DNA of 64,000 bases from Ktedonobacter robiniae (lineage in GTDB: Bacteria; Chloroflexota; Ktedonobacteria; Ktedonobacterales; Ktedonobacteraceae): assembly GCF_016587375.1 (NCBI RefSeq), contig NZ_BNJG01000002.1, forward strand, positions 1,736,001-1,800,000. Reading direction: 5' to 3'. The position numbers and the translations under genes were made by a program. A model generated the notes under the pieces. The model saw nothing but the letters and a program-made list of their open reading frames with translations, had not been told where the DNA came from and ran no database searches. Shown here piece by piece: positions 7,817 through 16,576 of the stretch (position 1 is the first letter of the stretch; each line of letters starts with the position of its first letter).

Positions 7817-8872
7817 TCACGAGCCTGTCCTTTTCAATAATAGCGCTGTTTGGTGATAACCGACGCCTAAGGCAGCTAACACAAGATACTTAGAAGAGAT
7901 AGTGAGATAATGATAGGCCAGCGTAACAGGATAGGATGCCAGTGTTAGATTGCCAAATAGTTCTAGCGTGTCCGGGTATTCTCGTGGTTGAAGGCTTTCT
8001 TGCCAGTGATCCATAAGGACACGGGAGGCCTGATGTGTTATTAACGCGATATCTCGGCCCGTTAGCTTATTCCTGGATAGTAGATGTTGCACCATCTTCG
8101 GTATTCCTTCCATTGCCGAAACCTGGAAGGAATAAAAGCCAACATCTTCGGTTATTTTGTATGTCGCGCGGAGTGAGTCACGAGCCTGCATTGTCATCGC
8201 GCCATATTGGTCACTGAGTGTTTGCGTCTCATAGTCAATAATCTCAAAGTCTGCCTCTGGCCCAATAACCGCGGCTCCTGCCCCATCGCCGATGCTAAGT
8301 GAGTGTCCCTGCGTGTAATCCATATATTGTGTCCAATTTGAACCGCAGCAGACCAATGCATGATCGCTCCAACCCGCTGTAATCGCATTGTAGGCTTCTA
8401 GCACACCCAGCAGGAAGGTGCTAAATTCTGCATTATGTGGCACAACTAACGTTTGCTCGGGAAGTTGTAGGCCGTTGTGCACAACATAGAGGCTATTTGG
8501 CGTGTAGTATTCTGGGACTGAGGTGTATCCATAGAGCCGGTCAATCGCTTCCGGGGCGATATTGGCTTGTTTAAGCGCCAGACGAGACGCTTCAATCATG
8601 AGCGGCTCAATCCGTTCATCTTTATCCAGGTACCGTCTTTCCTTCATGCCGACGAAAAGGTCCTTCTCGGTAATTCCCTGTGCATTGGCCTGAGTAGTGA
8701 TCTGTTGAAAAATGGGATCATCATTACCGCGTATGTGTGGTGGCATGCAGTAGCTGCATCCTTTGATACCTATCCGTTTCTTGCGCTTTTTTGATCTAAC
8801 GCGTGGCTTTCCCTTTGCTCCCAAATCATGTCTCATAGAGAGCGTACTTTTAAGATTCTCAATAATGTTCAT
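7817..8872 (-). CDS. KAS III (FabH)-fold protein lacking the catalytic cysteine
   Basis: The thiolase-like fold is clear: KRIGIKGCSYCMPP at the start of the core, GDGAGAAVIG, THQASRVL and FGNLTLASYPVTLAY. Counted from ATG 8872, the KAS III catalytic His (H280) and Asn (N308) are present. The CAGF-type nucleophile motif reads FSTF, with Phe150 where Cys is expected. FabH enzymes condense acetyl-CoA with malonyl-ACP through that Cys, so normal condensation is unlikely. Some KAS III relatives act as acyltransferases with changed residues. The first ~30 residues are a basic extension. The open frame runs upstream into repeat P2, so M29 of that frame is taken as the start; its Shine-Dalgarno site is weak. 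Confidence 0.75.
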   Translation of the reverse strand: MNIIENLKSTLSMRHDLGAKGKPRVRSKKRKKRIGIKGCSYCMPPHIRGNDDPIFQQITTQANAQGITEKDLFVGMKERRYLDKDERIEPLMIEASRLALKQANIAPEAIDRLYGYTSVPEYYTPNSLYVVHNGLQLPEQTLVVPHNAEFSTFLLGVLEAYNAITAGWSDHALVCCGSNWTQYMDYTQGHSLSIGDGAGAAVIGPEADFEIIDYETQTLSDQYGAMTMQARDSLRATYKITEDVGFYSFQVSAMEGIPKMVQHLLSRNKLTGRDIALITHQASRVLMDHWQESLQPREYPDTLELFGNLTLASYPVTLAYHYLTISSKYLVLAALGVGYHQTALLLKRTGS

Positions 8873-8907
8873 CTGCAACTCATTCCGGTTTATGGCATTG
8901 GCCCACT

Positions 8908-8990
8908 GGGGTAAGGGGTGTGGGTGGAAAATGGCATTGTCGTTTTCCACCCACACCCCTTACCCCGAGACTCGCGTTGCGAGCCGAGGC
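8908..8990. repeat. Palindromic repeat family P2, copy 1
   Basis: A 24-bp arm (8908-8931, GGGGTAAGGGGTGTGGGTGG then AAAA) pairs perfectly with 8943-8966 across an 11-base loop. A second small hairpin follows: CTCGC-GTT-GCGAG (8971-8983), then CCGAGG. A related unit occurs at 49343-49425 with the same order of big hairpin, small hairpin and GCGAGCCGAGG tail, and a similar flank (AGAACTGGAAATT here, AGAATTGGAAGTT there). It sits just upstream of the KAS III-like gene. Confidence 0.75.
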
Positions 8991-9058
8991 AAGAACTGGA
9001 AATTCCTGATGAAACTGGCGGCTAGCATTGTCAAAGGCCTGAGACGAGAGGCCTTTAA

Positions 9059-10795
9059 TTACACGAGCGCGCGCTCTTTTTGTTTTCCAAAGAAAGCTGT
9101 TAAGGTATCGGCGCGTTGTTGCAGGGAACGCGGCACCTCTTCAAGGTCTACCATTGCCTCAATAACGCAGGGGACTCTCGCGTCAATCGCCTGGCGGAGG
9201 CTATCTTCGAACTTGTCAAGGCTGGTGGTTCTCACCGCGGAGACCCCGGCAGCATTTGCAATGCCACTCACATTTAGCGGCTTGTCGAAGATGGTCAGGT
9301 AGGATGTGCCATTGAGCAACTTCTCCCCATTATACACCATTCCGTGCCCACCGTTATTGAGGACCACCCAGATTACCGGAATGTTGTAATCCGCTGCTGT
9401 GTGTACCTCTATCCCATGCATGCCGAAGGCCCCGTCGCCAAGCAATGCCACAACAGGCTTATCGGGCGCGGCAATTTTGCCGCCGATGGAGGCAGCCACA
9501 GCATAGCCCATGGAAGCTGTGTTCGTCGCAAAAAACACCGTTCCAGGTCGCCTGGCCTCGTAAAACTGTCCCGCCCAACTCAGGCAGTTCCCGTTATCCA
9601 CGAATAGCAGCGTATTATCTGGCAGTACTTCGTTCATTTTTGCCACAAGAGCCTGAGGCTTGAGGAGGGAGGCATCACCCTGAAGCGCCTTTGCATTATA
9701 GTAGCGCGGGATCGTCTTCCGTAGCCGATCCAGAGCACTCACTGAGTCTCGGCTAGCTGGAACGAGTCCAGTAAGCGTCGCAGCAAGTATTTTGAGCACG
9801 GCTTTGGCATCGCCGACAATGCCGTGGTTAACAGGATAGATATTGCCAATAGCCAGCGGATCGAGGTCGATTTGAATAATTGTACGATGGGAGGGGGCCA
9901 GGCGTGGGTCCCAGCCATTGGTTTGAAACTCACCCAGGCTGGTGCCAATGATCAGCAGCACATCAACATCTTCCGCATAGAGGTAGGTCTCTGCTAGAGG
10001 ATGCCCGCCAAAGCCAAATACCCCTAAAGAGAGTGGATGCCGTTCTGGAAAGGCGCTCTTCCCTTTGAGCGTCGTTGCTACGGGAATTTGTAGGGTTTCG
10101 GCGACTCGTTGTAGTTGAGACCACGCGCGCGAAACGCTGACACCATGTCCGGCAAATATGGCTGGTCTCTTCGCGTCCCTTAAAATTCTAGCAACCTTCT
10201 GAATAGCCGCGAGATCTCCGGTAGAGGTACTGCGTGTAAAAAAATGGGTTGTTGGCAGTCCATCATCGGGTGCAGGCTGTTTGACGATATCAGCCGGAAG
10301 ATTCAAATGTACCGCCCCTGGACGCCCGGTAAGTGCCGTTCGTATCATGCGGCGGGCCATATGTTGCATTTGTTGGCTGTTCTGGAGCATGAGCGATAAT
10401 TTTGTTGCCGAACGGTATATATCGACAACGTCCGCAGTCCGATTGCCACTACTACTGTCTTGCAAGCCTCCTTTGCCAAAGACACTGGTGGCTACCTGTG
10501 CGGTAAGTGCTAACACCGGGATGGAATCGCTATTGGCGCTGGCAATGCCGGTGAGGGCGTTTGTTGCCCCTGGTCCACTTGTGCCGCAACAGACGCCTAG
10601 CCCGCCCCGCACGCGCGCATAGCCCTCGGCCATAAAGGCTGCGCCCTCCTCATGTTTGGCTAAAACAGGTTGGATATGTTGTCGTTCGGCGAGAGCTTCA
10701 AACAGGGGGACGAGTGGTCCCCCTGGAACACCGAAAATATGCTTCACACCGATTTCTTCTAACGCCTGTAGCAAGACGTGGATGGCTGACGGCAT
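9059..10795 (-). CDS. Thiamine-diphosphate-dependent enzyme (acetolactate synthase-like)
   Basis: The 578-residue protein has the three ThDP-enzyme domains. The N-terminal PYR domain has GVKHIFGVPGGPLVP and the catalytic-type Glu in AKHEEGAAFMAEGYAR. The middle domain has RPAIFAGHGV. The C-terminal PP domain has the GDG...NN motif (GDGAFGMHGIEVHTAADY then VLNNGGHGM). ATG 10795 follows AAAGGAG. Acetolactate synthase, benzoylformate decarboxylase and oxalyl-CoA decarboxylase share this fold. No ilvN or other branched-chain gene is adjacent, so a catabolic or secondary role is as likely as acetolactate synthesis. Confidence 0.85.
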   Translation of the reverse strand: MPSAIHVLLQALEEIGVKHIFGVPGGPLVPLFEALAERQHIQPVLAKHEEGAAFMAEGYARVRGGLGVCCGTSGPGATNALTGIASANSDSIPVLALTAQVATSVFGKGGLQDSSSGNRTADVVDIYRSATKLSLMLQNSQQMQHMARRMIRTALTGRPGAVHLNLPADIVKQPAPDDGLPTTHFFTRSTSTGDLAAIQKVARILRDAKRPAIFAGHGVSVSRAWSQLQRVAETLQIPVATTLKGKSAFPERHPLSLGVFGFGGHPLAETYLYAEDVDVLLIIGTSLGEFQTNGWDPRLAPSHRTIIQIDLDPLAIGNIYPVNHGIVGDAKAVLKILAATLTGLVPASRDSVSALDRLRKTIPRYYNAKALQGDASLLKPQALVAKMNEVLPDNTLLFVDNGNCLSWAGQFYEARRPGTVFFATNTASMGYAVAASIGGKIAAPDKPVVALLGDGAFGMHGIEVHTAADYNIPVIWVVLNNGGHGMVYNGEKLLNGTSYLTIFDKPLNVSGIANAAGVSAVRTTSLDKFEDSLRQAIDARVPCVIEAMVDLEEVPRSLQQRADTLTAFFGKQKERALV

Positions 10796-10824
10796 CGAAG
10801 AGATCTCCTTTCACCTACAATAAA

Positions 10825-11994
10825 CTATGAGTCCATATCAGGTGTATTGCTGGTCTGGCTCATTATGCTATCCCTCCAGGGCCTGAGTTGCGGCCAATCA
10901 CCATGGTTACTTTGAGGTGGCGCAATCCGGTTAGCTGGTTGGTTTGGATATGCTGAAGCCTTACCAAGAGTACGTCCCTGAAGAACCGCGATCATACGAT
11001 CTAGTGATGTTCGTGTGGGTTGGAGAACGGGCGTTTGCTTGTCAAGGTCAGCTTGCTGGATACTACCCACGGAAGCACTTATTGCTTCTTCCAGGCGCTT
11101 TAATTCTCTCTCTGCCTGCACTGCCCTCTGAAAACGGATAAGCAAATTATTCAATGCCTGTGCAATCTGCCAGAGCACATTATCCTGCGTAAGGGGCGCA
11201 CGCGCGTTGAAATGCCCATTGGCTACCTGAACGTGCGTTTGCAGTATTTGTTGGATACCTGCTTCGAGGCTGCGCTTCTGGTCGGCCATTTCGTGTTCAA
11301 GTTTTGCGATCATCTCTGCCTGATTGGCACGTGCAATGGCTTTCGTCGCACTTATCACCCACAGGTAGGTCACGCCTGCCACAAGGAACTGAACGGCAAC
11401 AGGTCTTATCCAGATAGGCGCAAACTGTGTCTGCAAAACAGCTATTAGATGAGGGTCCTTTGGGGCTTGAAACACTAAGCTCCATGAGATAAAGCCAACG
11501 TTAAAGAGGCCAACTGCAAAAACGCTAGCAGGTGTGATTAAGGAGACCGCCAGGAGCTCACCGAAAACAAACAACTCATACTGTTGTAGGCTTGGCTCGT
11601 CGAACGGCGTTGATGTTAATATCACGAGCATAAGTGCAAGCTCAAAAGCCACAGTTAGCAATACACCAGCCAGGGTTGGCTTCTGGGTTTTGTTCAGTAT
11701 CAAAGCAATAATGCAGAAAGGCATCATGCCCAGATCCGCAACAATGACATAGTGGTTTGGGAGTGCTAAACAGCCTGGGATAAAAGCGGTGAAACTGATC
11801 AGAAGGCAGGCAACGATAACACTGATTAAGCGCGATTTACGTATTGCCTCTCGCTGAACGACACTTGCAGTGACAGAGGCATCAGGAAGCGCAGTCAGGC
11901 TGTACCACCACTGAAACAAGCCCTTTGAAGGCGCATCCTGTTGTGTTTCTATAAGCTCGCCGGGAGACCATGGGTGATTTGATATCGTATTCAT
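10825..11994 (-). CDS. Polytopic membrane protein with HAMP-like C-terminal module
   Basis: The start is well supported by AAGGAGGAG before ATG 11994. After a ~55-residue cytoplasmic N-terminus come six or so membrane segments (about residues 57-225: SVIVACLLISFTAFIPG, MMPFCIIALILN, AGVLLTVAFELALMLVI and others), then a helical linker and a HAMP-like stretch (QVANGHFNARAPLTQDN, LWQIAQALNNLLIRF, about 255-300) and a coiled segment. No kinase, cyclase or methyl-accepting domain follows; the tail is Pro/Gln-rich. It may be an orphan signal-relay receptor that needs a partner. It is transcribed toward the ThDP gene 29 bases away and may share its mRNA. Confidence 0.65.
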   Translation of the reverse strand: MNTISNHPWSPGELIETQQDAPSKGLFQWWYSLTALPDASVTASVVQREAIRKSRLISVIVACLLISFTAFIPGCLALPNHYVIVADLGMMPFCIIALILNKTQKPTLAGVLLTVAFELALMLVILTSTPFDEPSLQQYELFVFGELLAVSLITPASVFAVGLFNVGFISWSLVFQAPKDPHLIAVLQTQFAPIWIRPVAVQFLVAGVTYLWVISATKAIARANQAEMIAKLEHEMADQKRSLEAGIQQILQTHVQVANGHFNARAPLTQDNVLWQIAQALNNLLIRFQRAVQAERELKRLEEAISASVGSIQQADLDKQTPVLQPTRTSLDRMIAVLQGRTLGKASAYPNQPANRIAPPQSNHGDWPQLRPWRDSIMSQTSNTPDMDS

Positions 11995-12503
11995 TTTCTC
12001 CTCCTTGTCTTGATGGGACGGTGACGATATTAACTCGTTGACTTTTCCTGTGCTCGCGCTTGAACGCTTCGCCCTTTTGACAGCTTATTGCCTACCATGA
12101 AGTGGCAGGCTCTAGTTAAAACTTTTGCGTAAGAAAATAGATAAGGATAGAGTAGAGCTTTTTTGCTCTACCTACTCAGTAGAAATAAATGTACCATATT
12201 TATATTCACTAGTCTGTTTTTAATGTGAATGATTTATTAAAAGAGTAAACATGGGAGAGGATAAATGAAACAGTTTTAACTAGATAAACAATGCTTAATC
12301 GTACTGTGTTTATGCTTTATGGTTGAGTTTTATGCACAAATATTACATTTTTGTAATGGATATCTCGGTTTATTTATAGCCTATTTGGGTATTAGTGATA
12401 TTTCCTTGTTTGGAGAGGCAAAAAGCGGAAATGTAGACAGAGGATGTCAGGAATGCAGGGTATACTTCTCTCGATATATGCAAAGGTGAGAGGAGAGGCA
12501 GAA
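11995..12503. other. 509-bp AT-rich divergent intergenic region
   Basis: No credible gene is seen. It contains the leaders of the divergent HAMP protein (minus) and luciferase-like gene (plus). Two small inverted repeats stand out: GTAGAGC-TTTTTT-GCTCTAC (12152-12171) and ATTACA-TTTT-TGTAAT (12345-12360). Either could be an operator or a stem in a leader RNA; nothing decides between these. Confidence 0.5.
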
Positions 12504-13337
12504 ATGCATTTTGCTATCAATACGCCCAATTTTGGCCTGTATGGCGATGCCAGGCTGTTGGCCGAACTGGCCTATGAGGCCGAGGAGGCTGGCTGGGATG
12601 CCTTTTTTATCTGGGATCATATTGGGGCAAGCTGGGAGGTGCCGATGGCCGATCCCTGGATCACTTTGACGGCGATGGTTATGCGCACCCAGCGCATCAA
12701 GTTGGGGCCCATCGTGACTCCCTTACCGCGCCGCAGGCCGTGGAAGGTAGCGCGGGAGGCCGTAACCCTCGATCACCTCTCAGGTGGGCGCCTGATCCTG
12801 GGTGTGGGCATTGGCAGCGATTTTGGCCGGGAGTTTAGCTGTTTTGGCGAGTCGAGCGAAGACCGCCTGCATGGAGAGATGCTGGACGAGAGCCTGGAGG
12901 TACTTACAAGGCTGTGGAGCGGCGAGACCTTTAGTTACACGGGGAAGCATTACCAGCTTACAGAGGCACGTTTCCTGCCCCTGCCTGTGCAGCAGCCACG
13001 CATCCCCATCTGGGTCGCAGGCGTCTGGCCCAACAAGAAACCCTTCCGCCGCGCCGCGCGCTGGGATGGCGTCAGTCCCATTGCTGAGGGACGAGAACTG
13101 ACGCCTGAGGATTACCAGGAGCTAACGGCTTATCTCAAAACACAACGCCAGAGTAATGACTCCTTCGATGTGATCGCCGCTGGCCATACCACGGGCAGTG
13201 ATAAAGTGCAGGATCAGGCAACTATACAACCCTTTGCCGAGGCTGGCGTGACCTGGTGGCAGGAGGCCTTCGATTGGAACTACTCACTTGAGCAGGTTCG
13301 CACGCGCATCCGCCTGGGACCGCCTACAATTGCTTGA
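12504..13337 (+). CDS. LLM-class (luciferase-like, F420- or FMN-dependent) oxidoreductase
   Basis: Start at ATG 12504 (MHFAINTPNFGLYGD), the natural family N-terminus, preceded by GAGAGG; the frame is open further upstream from 12444. The 277-residue TIM-barrel protein shows AELAYEAEEAGWDAFFIWDH, DPWITLTAMVMRTQRIKLG, ITPLPRR-type VTPLPRRRPW, LDHLSGGRLILGVGIG and RIPIWVAG, the standard series for bacterial luciferase-like monooxygenases and F420-dependent reductases. The cofactor cannot be chosen from sequence alone. It is probably a single-gene unit, convergent with the APH-like gene. Confidence 0.85.
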   Translation: MHFAINTPNFGLYGDARLLAELAYEAEEAGWDAFFIWDHIGASWEVPMADPWITLTAMVMRTQRIKLGPIVTPLPRRRPWKVAREAVTLDHLSGGRLILGVGIGSDFGREFSCFGESSEDRLHGEMLDESLEVLTRLWSGETFSYTGKHYQLTEARFLPLPVQQPRIPIWVAGVWPNKKPFRRAARWDGVSPIAEGRELTPEDYQELTAYLKTQRQSNDSFDVIAAGHTTGSDKVQDQATIQPFAEAGVTWWQEAFDWNYSLEQVRTRIRLGPPTIA

Positions 13338-13382
13338 GCATCTTTGCAGGATTTCCGCCAACAACGACGTTGGAGGAATGTT

Positions 13383-14372
13383 CTATGAAAAATACATTCT
13401 TACTTTTTCTGCAATCTCTTCCGCTGAGGAGTAGCGTCTCCACCACTGCTGCGAAAATGCTGTATTTTTATGTTGCTTGATAGCCTGAACGAAAGAGACA
13501 GTGCCAAAGACCAGGGATCGGAAGCGGATCGCATCTGGTAGATAGTCGAGTTCGACTGGGGCCAGGCAGTGATGAAGGCCGTAGCCTTCGATGGCGGCGC
13601 GAATAAGCGCATCTTCTGCCTGGGAAGAAGCCTTTGTGATGGGGTCCCAGGGAACCTTTCCATCACAGTTTGTCAGCAGGAAACCCATATCTATACTGGC
13701 GGGTCCCATGCCGGCGCCCTCCCAATCTAGCAGCGTCGCCTGCCCAGGTGAGCTTAAAAGAGCATTTGCGGGATGGCAATCGTTGTGAATCAGCGTTACG
13801 GGAAGATCGCTGCCATAGGTGATGGATCTGAGGGCTGTGTCGAGCCATTGGTATTGTGTAAGGGCATCGTGCGGCACAGCATGCTCTATTGAGGTCAATT
13901 GCTGGCGGGCGAAGGCCAGTTCGCCCGCAGGAAGCATGCCTGCTTTGGGTGGGGTATAGGTAAGTGCTGGCTTGAGAGCATGCAGCCGTCCCAGGGCCGT
14001 CCCTAGCATCTTAAAGGACGTGGGTGAATAGTCCAGCGGCGCGCCTGTGAGATACGTTGTCATACAGAGCGTGCGATTCCCTACTGTGGCTAACATCGCC
14101 CCTTCAGTAGTTGGGATGACGCGCTCCGCGGGATAGTCGGCCTCTTCAAAGAAGCGCAGGAGCTGCCCCAGTTCGCCAAGCATAGCCTGGTCATGTGCAG
14201 GCGCCAGGCGAAGTATCCAGCCTGTTCCGTCTGTTAGCCCTACCTGGTAGATCAATTTGCCCGTGGCGCTTGGCAGTTGCTGGAGTGTGTCGACCTGAAC
14301 CCGGTAATACTGCTTGACAAGCTCAAGCAGTATGGCCTGATCAAAGTTTTGCTGGCTATGTCTGTCAATCAT
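13383..14372 (-). CDS. Aminoglycoside phosphotransferase-family (APH) kinase-like protein
   Basis: The 329-residue protein has a kinase-like fold with the catalytic loop HNDCHPAN (196-203; H, D and N present) and the metal-binding DWEGAGMGP (D216). An N-lobe lysine-containing strand (GWILRLAP) is weakly recognisable. The APH family includes antibiotic kinases, homoserine/choline kinases and many uncharacterised small-molecule kinases; no substrate can be assigned. It starts 5 bases after the stop of the P-loop kinase gene (14378-14911), so the two form an operon with the P-loop gene first. Confidence 0.8.
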   Translation of the reverse strand: MIDRHSQQNFDQAILLELVKQYYRVQVDTLQQLPSATGKLIYQVGLTDGTGWILRLAPAHDQAMLGELGQLLRFFEEADYPAERVIPTTEGAMLATVGNRTLCMTTYLTGAPLDYSPTSFKMLGTALGRLHALKPALTYTPPKAGMLPAGELAFARQQLTSIEHAVPHDALTQYQWLDTALRSITYGSDLPVTLIHNDCHPANALLSSPGQATLLDWEGAGMGPASIDMGFLLTNCDGKVPWDPITKASSQAEDALIRAAIEGYGLHHCLAPVELDYLPDAIRFRSLVFGTVSFVQAIKQHKNTAFSQQWWRRYSSAEEIAEKVRMYFS

Positions 14373-14377
14373 GTGAA

Positions 14378-14911
14378 TTAACTTTCTAGCCCTTTCTCTT
14401 TAGGAAATGTGTGCCGGATCCACTCTGCGAGCGGAAGTGAGCCGTCATAGCGGATTACATGTTCATCTTGGGTTGGTGGGGCGAAATTGTCTACGACATG
14501 GGCGAAATCTTCATCCCGCACATCCGCACGTATCCTGGTCTGGCGATTGGCTTGCCATCTGCGGCGGGCCTCAGATAGCGGGATATCTATGAAGATGACT
14601 CTGACCTGGGCGTGATGCCGCTCGGCTATATATCGCAGGCGGTCACGCTGCTCCCTGGTGAAATTTGCCGATTCATCGATTACGTCTACGTTCTGGCTGA
14701 GATGCGTGGCGATGCGCCGGTAGGCTTCCTGATAGGTTTGATCCCACTCTTCTGCTGACATACCGGTCTCGTCGTTCCAGATGCCTCGCTCGTTATTAAT
14801 CTCATCAATTGAGACGCGTCTTATTCCTAACCAACTTTCAAGCTCCCTGGCAAGTGTGCTTTTTCCGGCAAAAGGGAAGCCACATAGTATGTACAAATAA
14901 GATTCTGGCAT
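14378..14911 (-). CDS. P-loop (AAA/zeta-type) small-molecule kinase
   Basis: The 177-residue protein begins with strand 1 and Walker A (LYILCGFPFAGKSTLAREL, GFPFAGKST at 11-19), then SIDEINNERG, a mid-region DESANFTREQRDRLR with the second acidic strand, and a LID-like arginine-rich helix (EARRRWQANRQTR). This is the layout of P-loop kinases related to gluconate kinase, chloramphenicol phosphotransferase and zeta toxin. There is no antitoxin-like partner; its partner is the APH-family gene directly downstream, so both probably phosphorylate small molecules. Confidence 0.75.
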   Translation of the reverse strand: MPESYLYILCGFPFAGKSTLARELESWLGIRRVSIDEINNERGIWNDETGMSAEEWDQTYQEAYRRIATHLSQNVDVIDESANFTREQRDRLRYIAERHHAQVRVIFIDIPLSEARRRWQANRQTRIRADVRDEDFAHVVDNFAPPTQDEHVIRYDGSLPLAEWIRHTFPKEKGLES

Positions 14912-15054
14912 GTCTCACTCTTTCTATATTTATTAGAACACAGAGCGATTCTATCAGCAAGCGCATAGTAATACACCGTTCATTTGAACGATGCGCCTGG
15001 GTTGACGCCTTTTGTATACTATTGAGCACGGTGCTAAAAGGGAGTCGTTGGAAA

Positions 15055-15987
15055 ATGAATCGTGTAGATCGATTGACTGCTATGCTTTTGTATTTGCAGG
15101 GCGGCAAACGGACGGCCGGAGAAATCGCCCGGCGTTTTGAGGTATCCAGGCGTACTATTTTGCGCGATATCGATGCCCTGGGGGAGATGGGCATCCCGAT
15201 TGTGGCAGAAGTAGGTTCTACTGGCGGCTACTCCCTGCCTCCCGATTACTCTCTGCCCCCACTGGCTCTGACTCTGCACGAGGCCCTTCTCTTGCGCCTG
15301 GCCCTGAGCAGCCTTTCGCAGTTGGGTGATGTGCCTTTTAAGGGAGAACGCGAGTCGTTGCTGCTCAAGATCCAAACTCTGCTCCCTCGTCATGAGCGCG
15401 TAAACCTTGAGCAGTTGCAGCAAGCAGTTTCGCTTGATGTACCATCCTCGCGCTCCTATCCTACGCCATTTCTCGACCGGCTGCTGAAATGCGCCCAGGA
15501 AGAGTGCTGGGTCTCCGTGAGCTATCGCTCTGAGAAGGGTGTCTCACAACAAACGCTCCTGCCATTGCACTTGCGCACCACGGTGGGACTCTGGTACTGC
15601 GAGGCGTACTCATATGAACGCCAGGCAACGCGTGTGTACCGCGTGGATCGCTTCCTGGAGGTGAAGACAGCCATGGAATCCCCCGAGTTGGAACACCCGG
15701 CCACTCCCATTCTGCATGTTGATGCTTCTTATCCAGAGGTCTGTATCCACCTGACGGCCCGTGGTATGCTGCGGCTAGAGCACGAGCCACACCTGGGGCC
15801 GCGTCTACAGAGAACTGAGGCAGGGGATGGATGGCTTCGCCTGCAACTGCGCCCGGAGGAGTATGACTGGCTCGTGAGTATTGTTCTGGGCCTGGGAACA
15901 GATGCCAAGGTGCTTACGCCAGAGGAACTGCGTCTACGAGTGCAACAAGTGGCGCACGAAATTGCCCATAACTACGCCGAATGGTGA
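15055..15987 (+). CDS. WYL-domain transcriptional regulator (YafY family)
   Basis: ATG 15055 is chosen because AAGGGAG lies 10 bases upstream and the product then starts with the family N-terminus MNRVDRLTAMLLYLQ. The HTH_11 domain (about 1-60) contains RTAGEIARRFEVSRRTILRDIDAL, here listed as its two halves RTAGEIARRF and EVSRRTILRD. The WYL domain (about 135-225) has WVSVSYRSEKG and LPLHLRTTVGLWYCEAYSY, followed by a C-terminal WCX-like part with VRQVAHEI-type helix. WYL proteins sense nucleotides or DNA ends. The gene diverges from the kinase/APH operon, which it may control. The 310-residue length is normal. Confidence 0.8.
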   Translation: MNRVDRLTAMLLYLQGGKRTAGEIARRFEVSRRTILRDIDALGEMGIPIVAEVGSTGGYSLPPDYSLPPLALTLHEALLLRLALSSLSQLGDVPFKGERESLLLKIQTLLPRHERVNLEQLQQAVSLDVPSSRSYPTPFLDRLLKCAQEECWVSVSYRSEKGVSQQTLLPLHLRTTVGLWYCEAYSYERQATRVYRVDRFLEVKTAMESPELEHPATPILHVDASYPEVCIHLTARGMLRLEHEPHLGPRLQRTEAGDGWLRLQLRPEEYDWLVSIVLGLGTDAKVLTPEELRLRVQQVAHEIAHNYAEW

Positions 15988-16006
15988 CATAAGAGTGTCA
16001 CCATTC
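15979..16006. terminator. 11-bp-arm hairpin overlapping the WYL gene stop codon
   Basis: GAATGGTGACA (15979-15989) pairs with TGTCACCATTC (15996-16006) around TAAGAG. The stop TGA lies within the left arm. There is no U-run immediately after it, so it may act in mRNA stability instead of termination. Confidence 0.45.
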
Positions 16007-16147
16007 ATTGCGTATACTTCCCTGTATAGATGACCTCGGGAGAGCGATAGAAGGCATCTATATCTTCTCGTCCTCTCTATAAGGGAGTCTGGTATTGATG
16101 ATTTTGTCACCAATGAAGAATAGATGAGATCAGGAAAGGAAAAAGTT

Positions 16148-16510
16148 ATGGCCAATTATTCAATTGCGCATATTGAGATTCCCGCGGTGGATGCTAGCGA
16201 GGCCAGCACGTTTTATAACGAGGTCTTTGGCTGGAAAATTGTCACGAACACAGCCCATAACTATGTGACATTCCAGGCGGAGGATGGCCTGCGCGGAGGT
16301 TTTCAAGGACCCCACGAGAAGGCATATCAACCTGGTAGACTCCTGGTCTACCTCGCGGCTGATGATATCGATGCTGCTCTTGCCGAGATAGAGGCGCATG
16401 GAGGCAAAACCATCGTCCCCAAGACAGTGATTCCCAATATTCTTGAATGGGCTGTTTTCGCAGATCCAGCCGGCAATCAAGTCGGCCTCTCTCGCCGCTA
16501 CAATAGCTAG
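16148..16510 (+). CDS. VOC-superfamily (glyoxalase-fold) protein
   Basis: ATG 16148 (MANYSIAHIEIP) follows AGGAAAGGA. The 120-residue protein has one VOC domain: paired beta-alpha-beta-beta-beta units with HIEIPAVDASEASTFYNEVFGW, listed in two pieces HIEIPAVDAS and FYNEVFGW, then YLAADDIDAALAEIEAHGG and ADPAGNQVGL. Candidate metal or substrate residues are H8 and the terminal acidic positions, but the E of the usual 'GNxxEL' is replaced (GNQVGL), so metal catalysis is doubtful. The family includes dioxygenases, glyoxalases and resistance proteins that bind drugs. Confidence 0.8.
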   Translation: MANYSIAHIEIPAVDASEASTFYNEVFGWKIVTNTAHNYVTFQAEDGLRGGFQGPHEKAYQPGRLLVYLAADDIDAALAEIEAHGGKTIVPKTVIPNILEWAVFADPAGNQVGLSRRYNS

Positions 16511-16520
16511 CTGATGGGGC

Positions 16521-16560
16521 ACCTCGGCTTCACACGAAGAAATTCGTGCGAAGCCGAGGT
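16521..16560. terminator. 18-bp-arm hairpin between convergent VOC and SDR genes
   Basis: ACCTCGGCTTCACACGAA (16521-16538) pairs with 16543-16560 with one mismatch over a 4-base GAAA loop, between two convergent genes 66 bases apart. Confidence 0.65.
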
Positions 16561-16576
16561 TCAAGCATTGCAGTTA

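Noticed and set aside
8763..9302. 179-residue forward open frame
   Set aside because: It crosses repeat P2 and is antisense to both the KAS III-like and ThDP genes.
14378..14911. Zeta-type toxin with antitoxin
   Set aside because: The P-loop protein has zeta-like topology, but no small antitoxin gene is adjacent; its operon partner is an APH-family gene.
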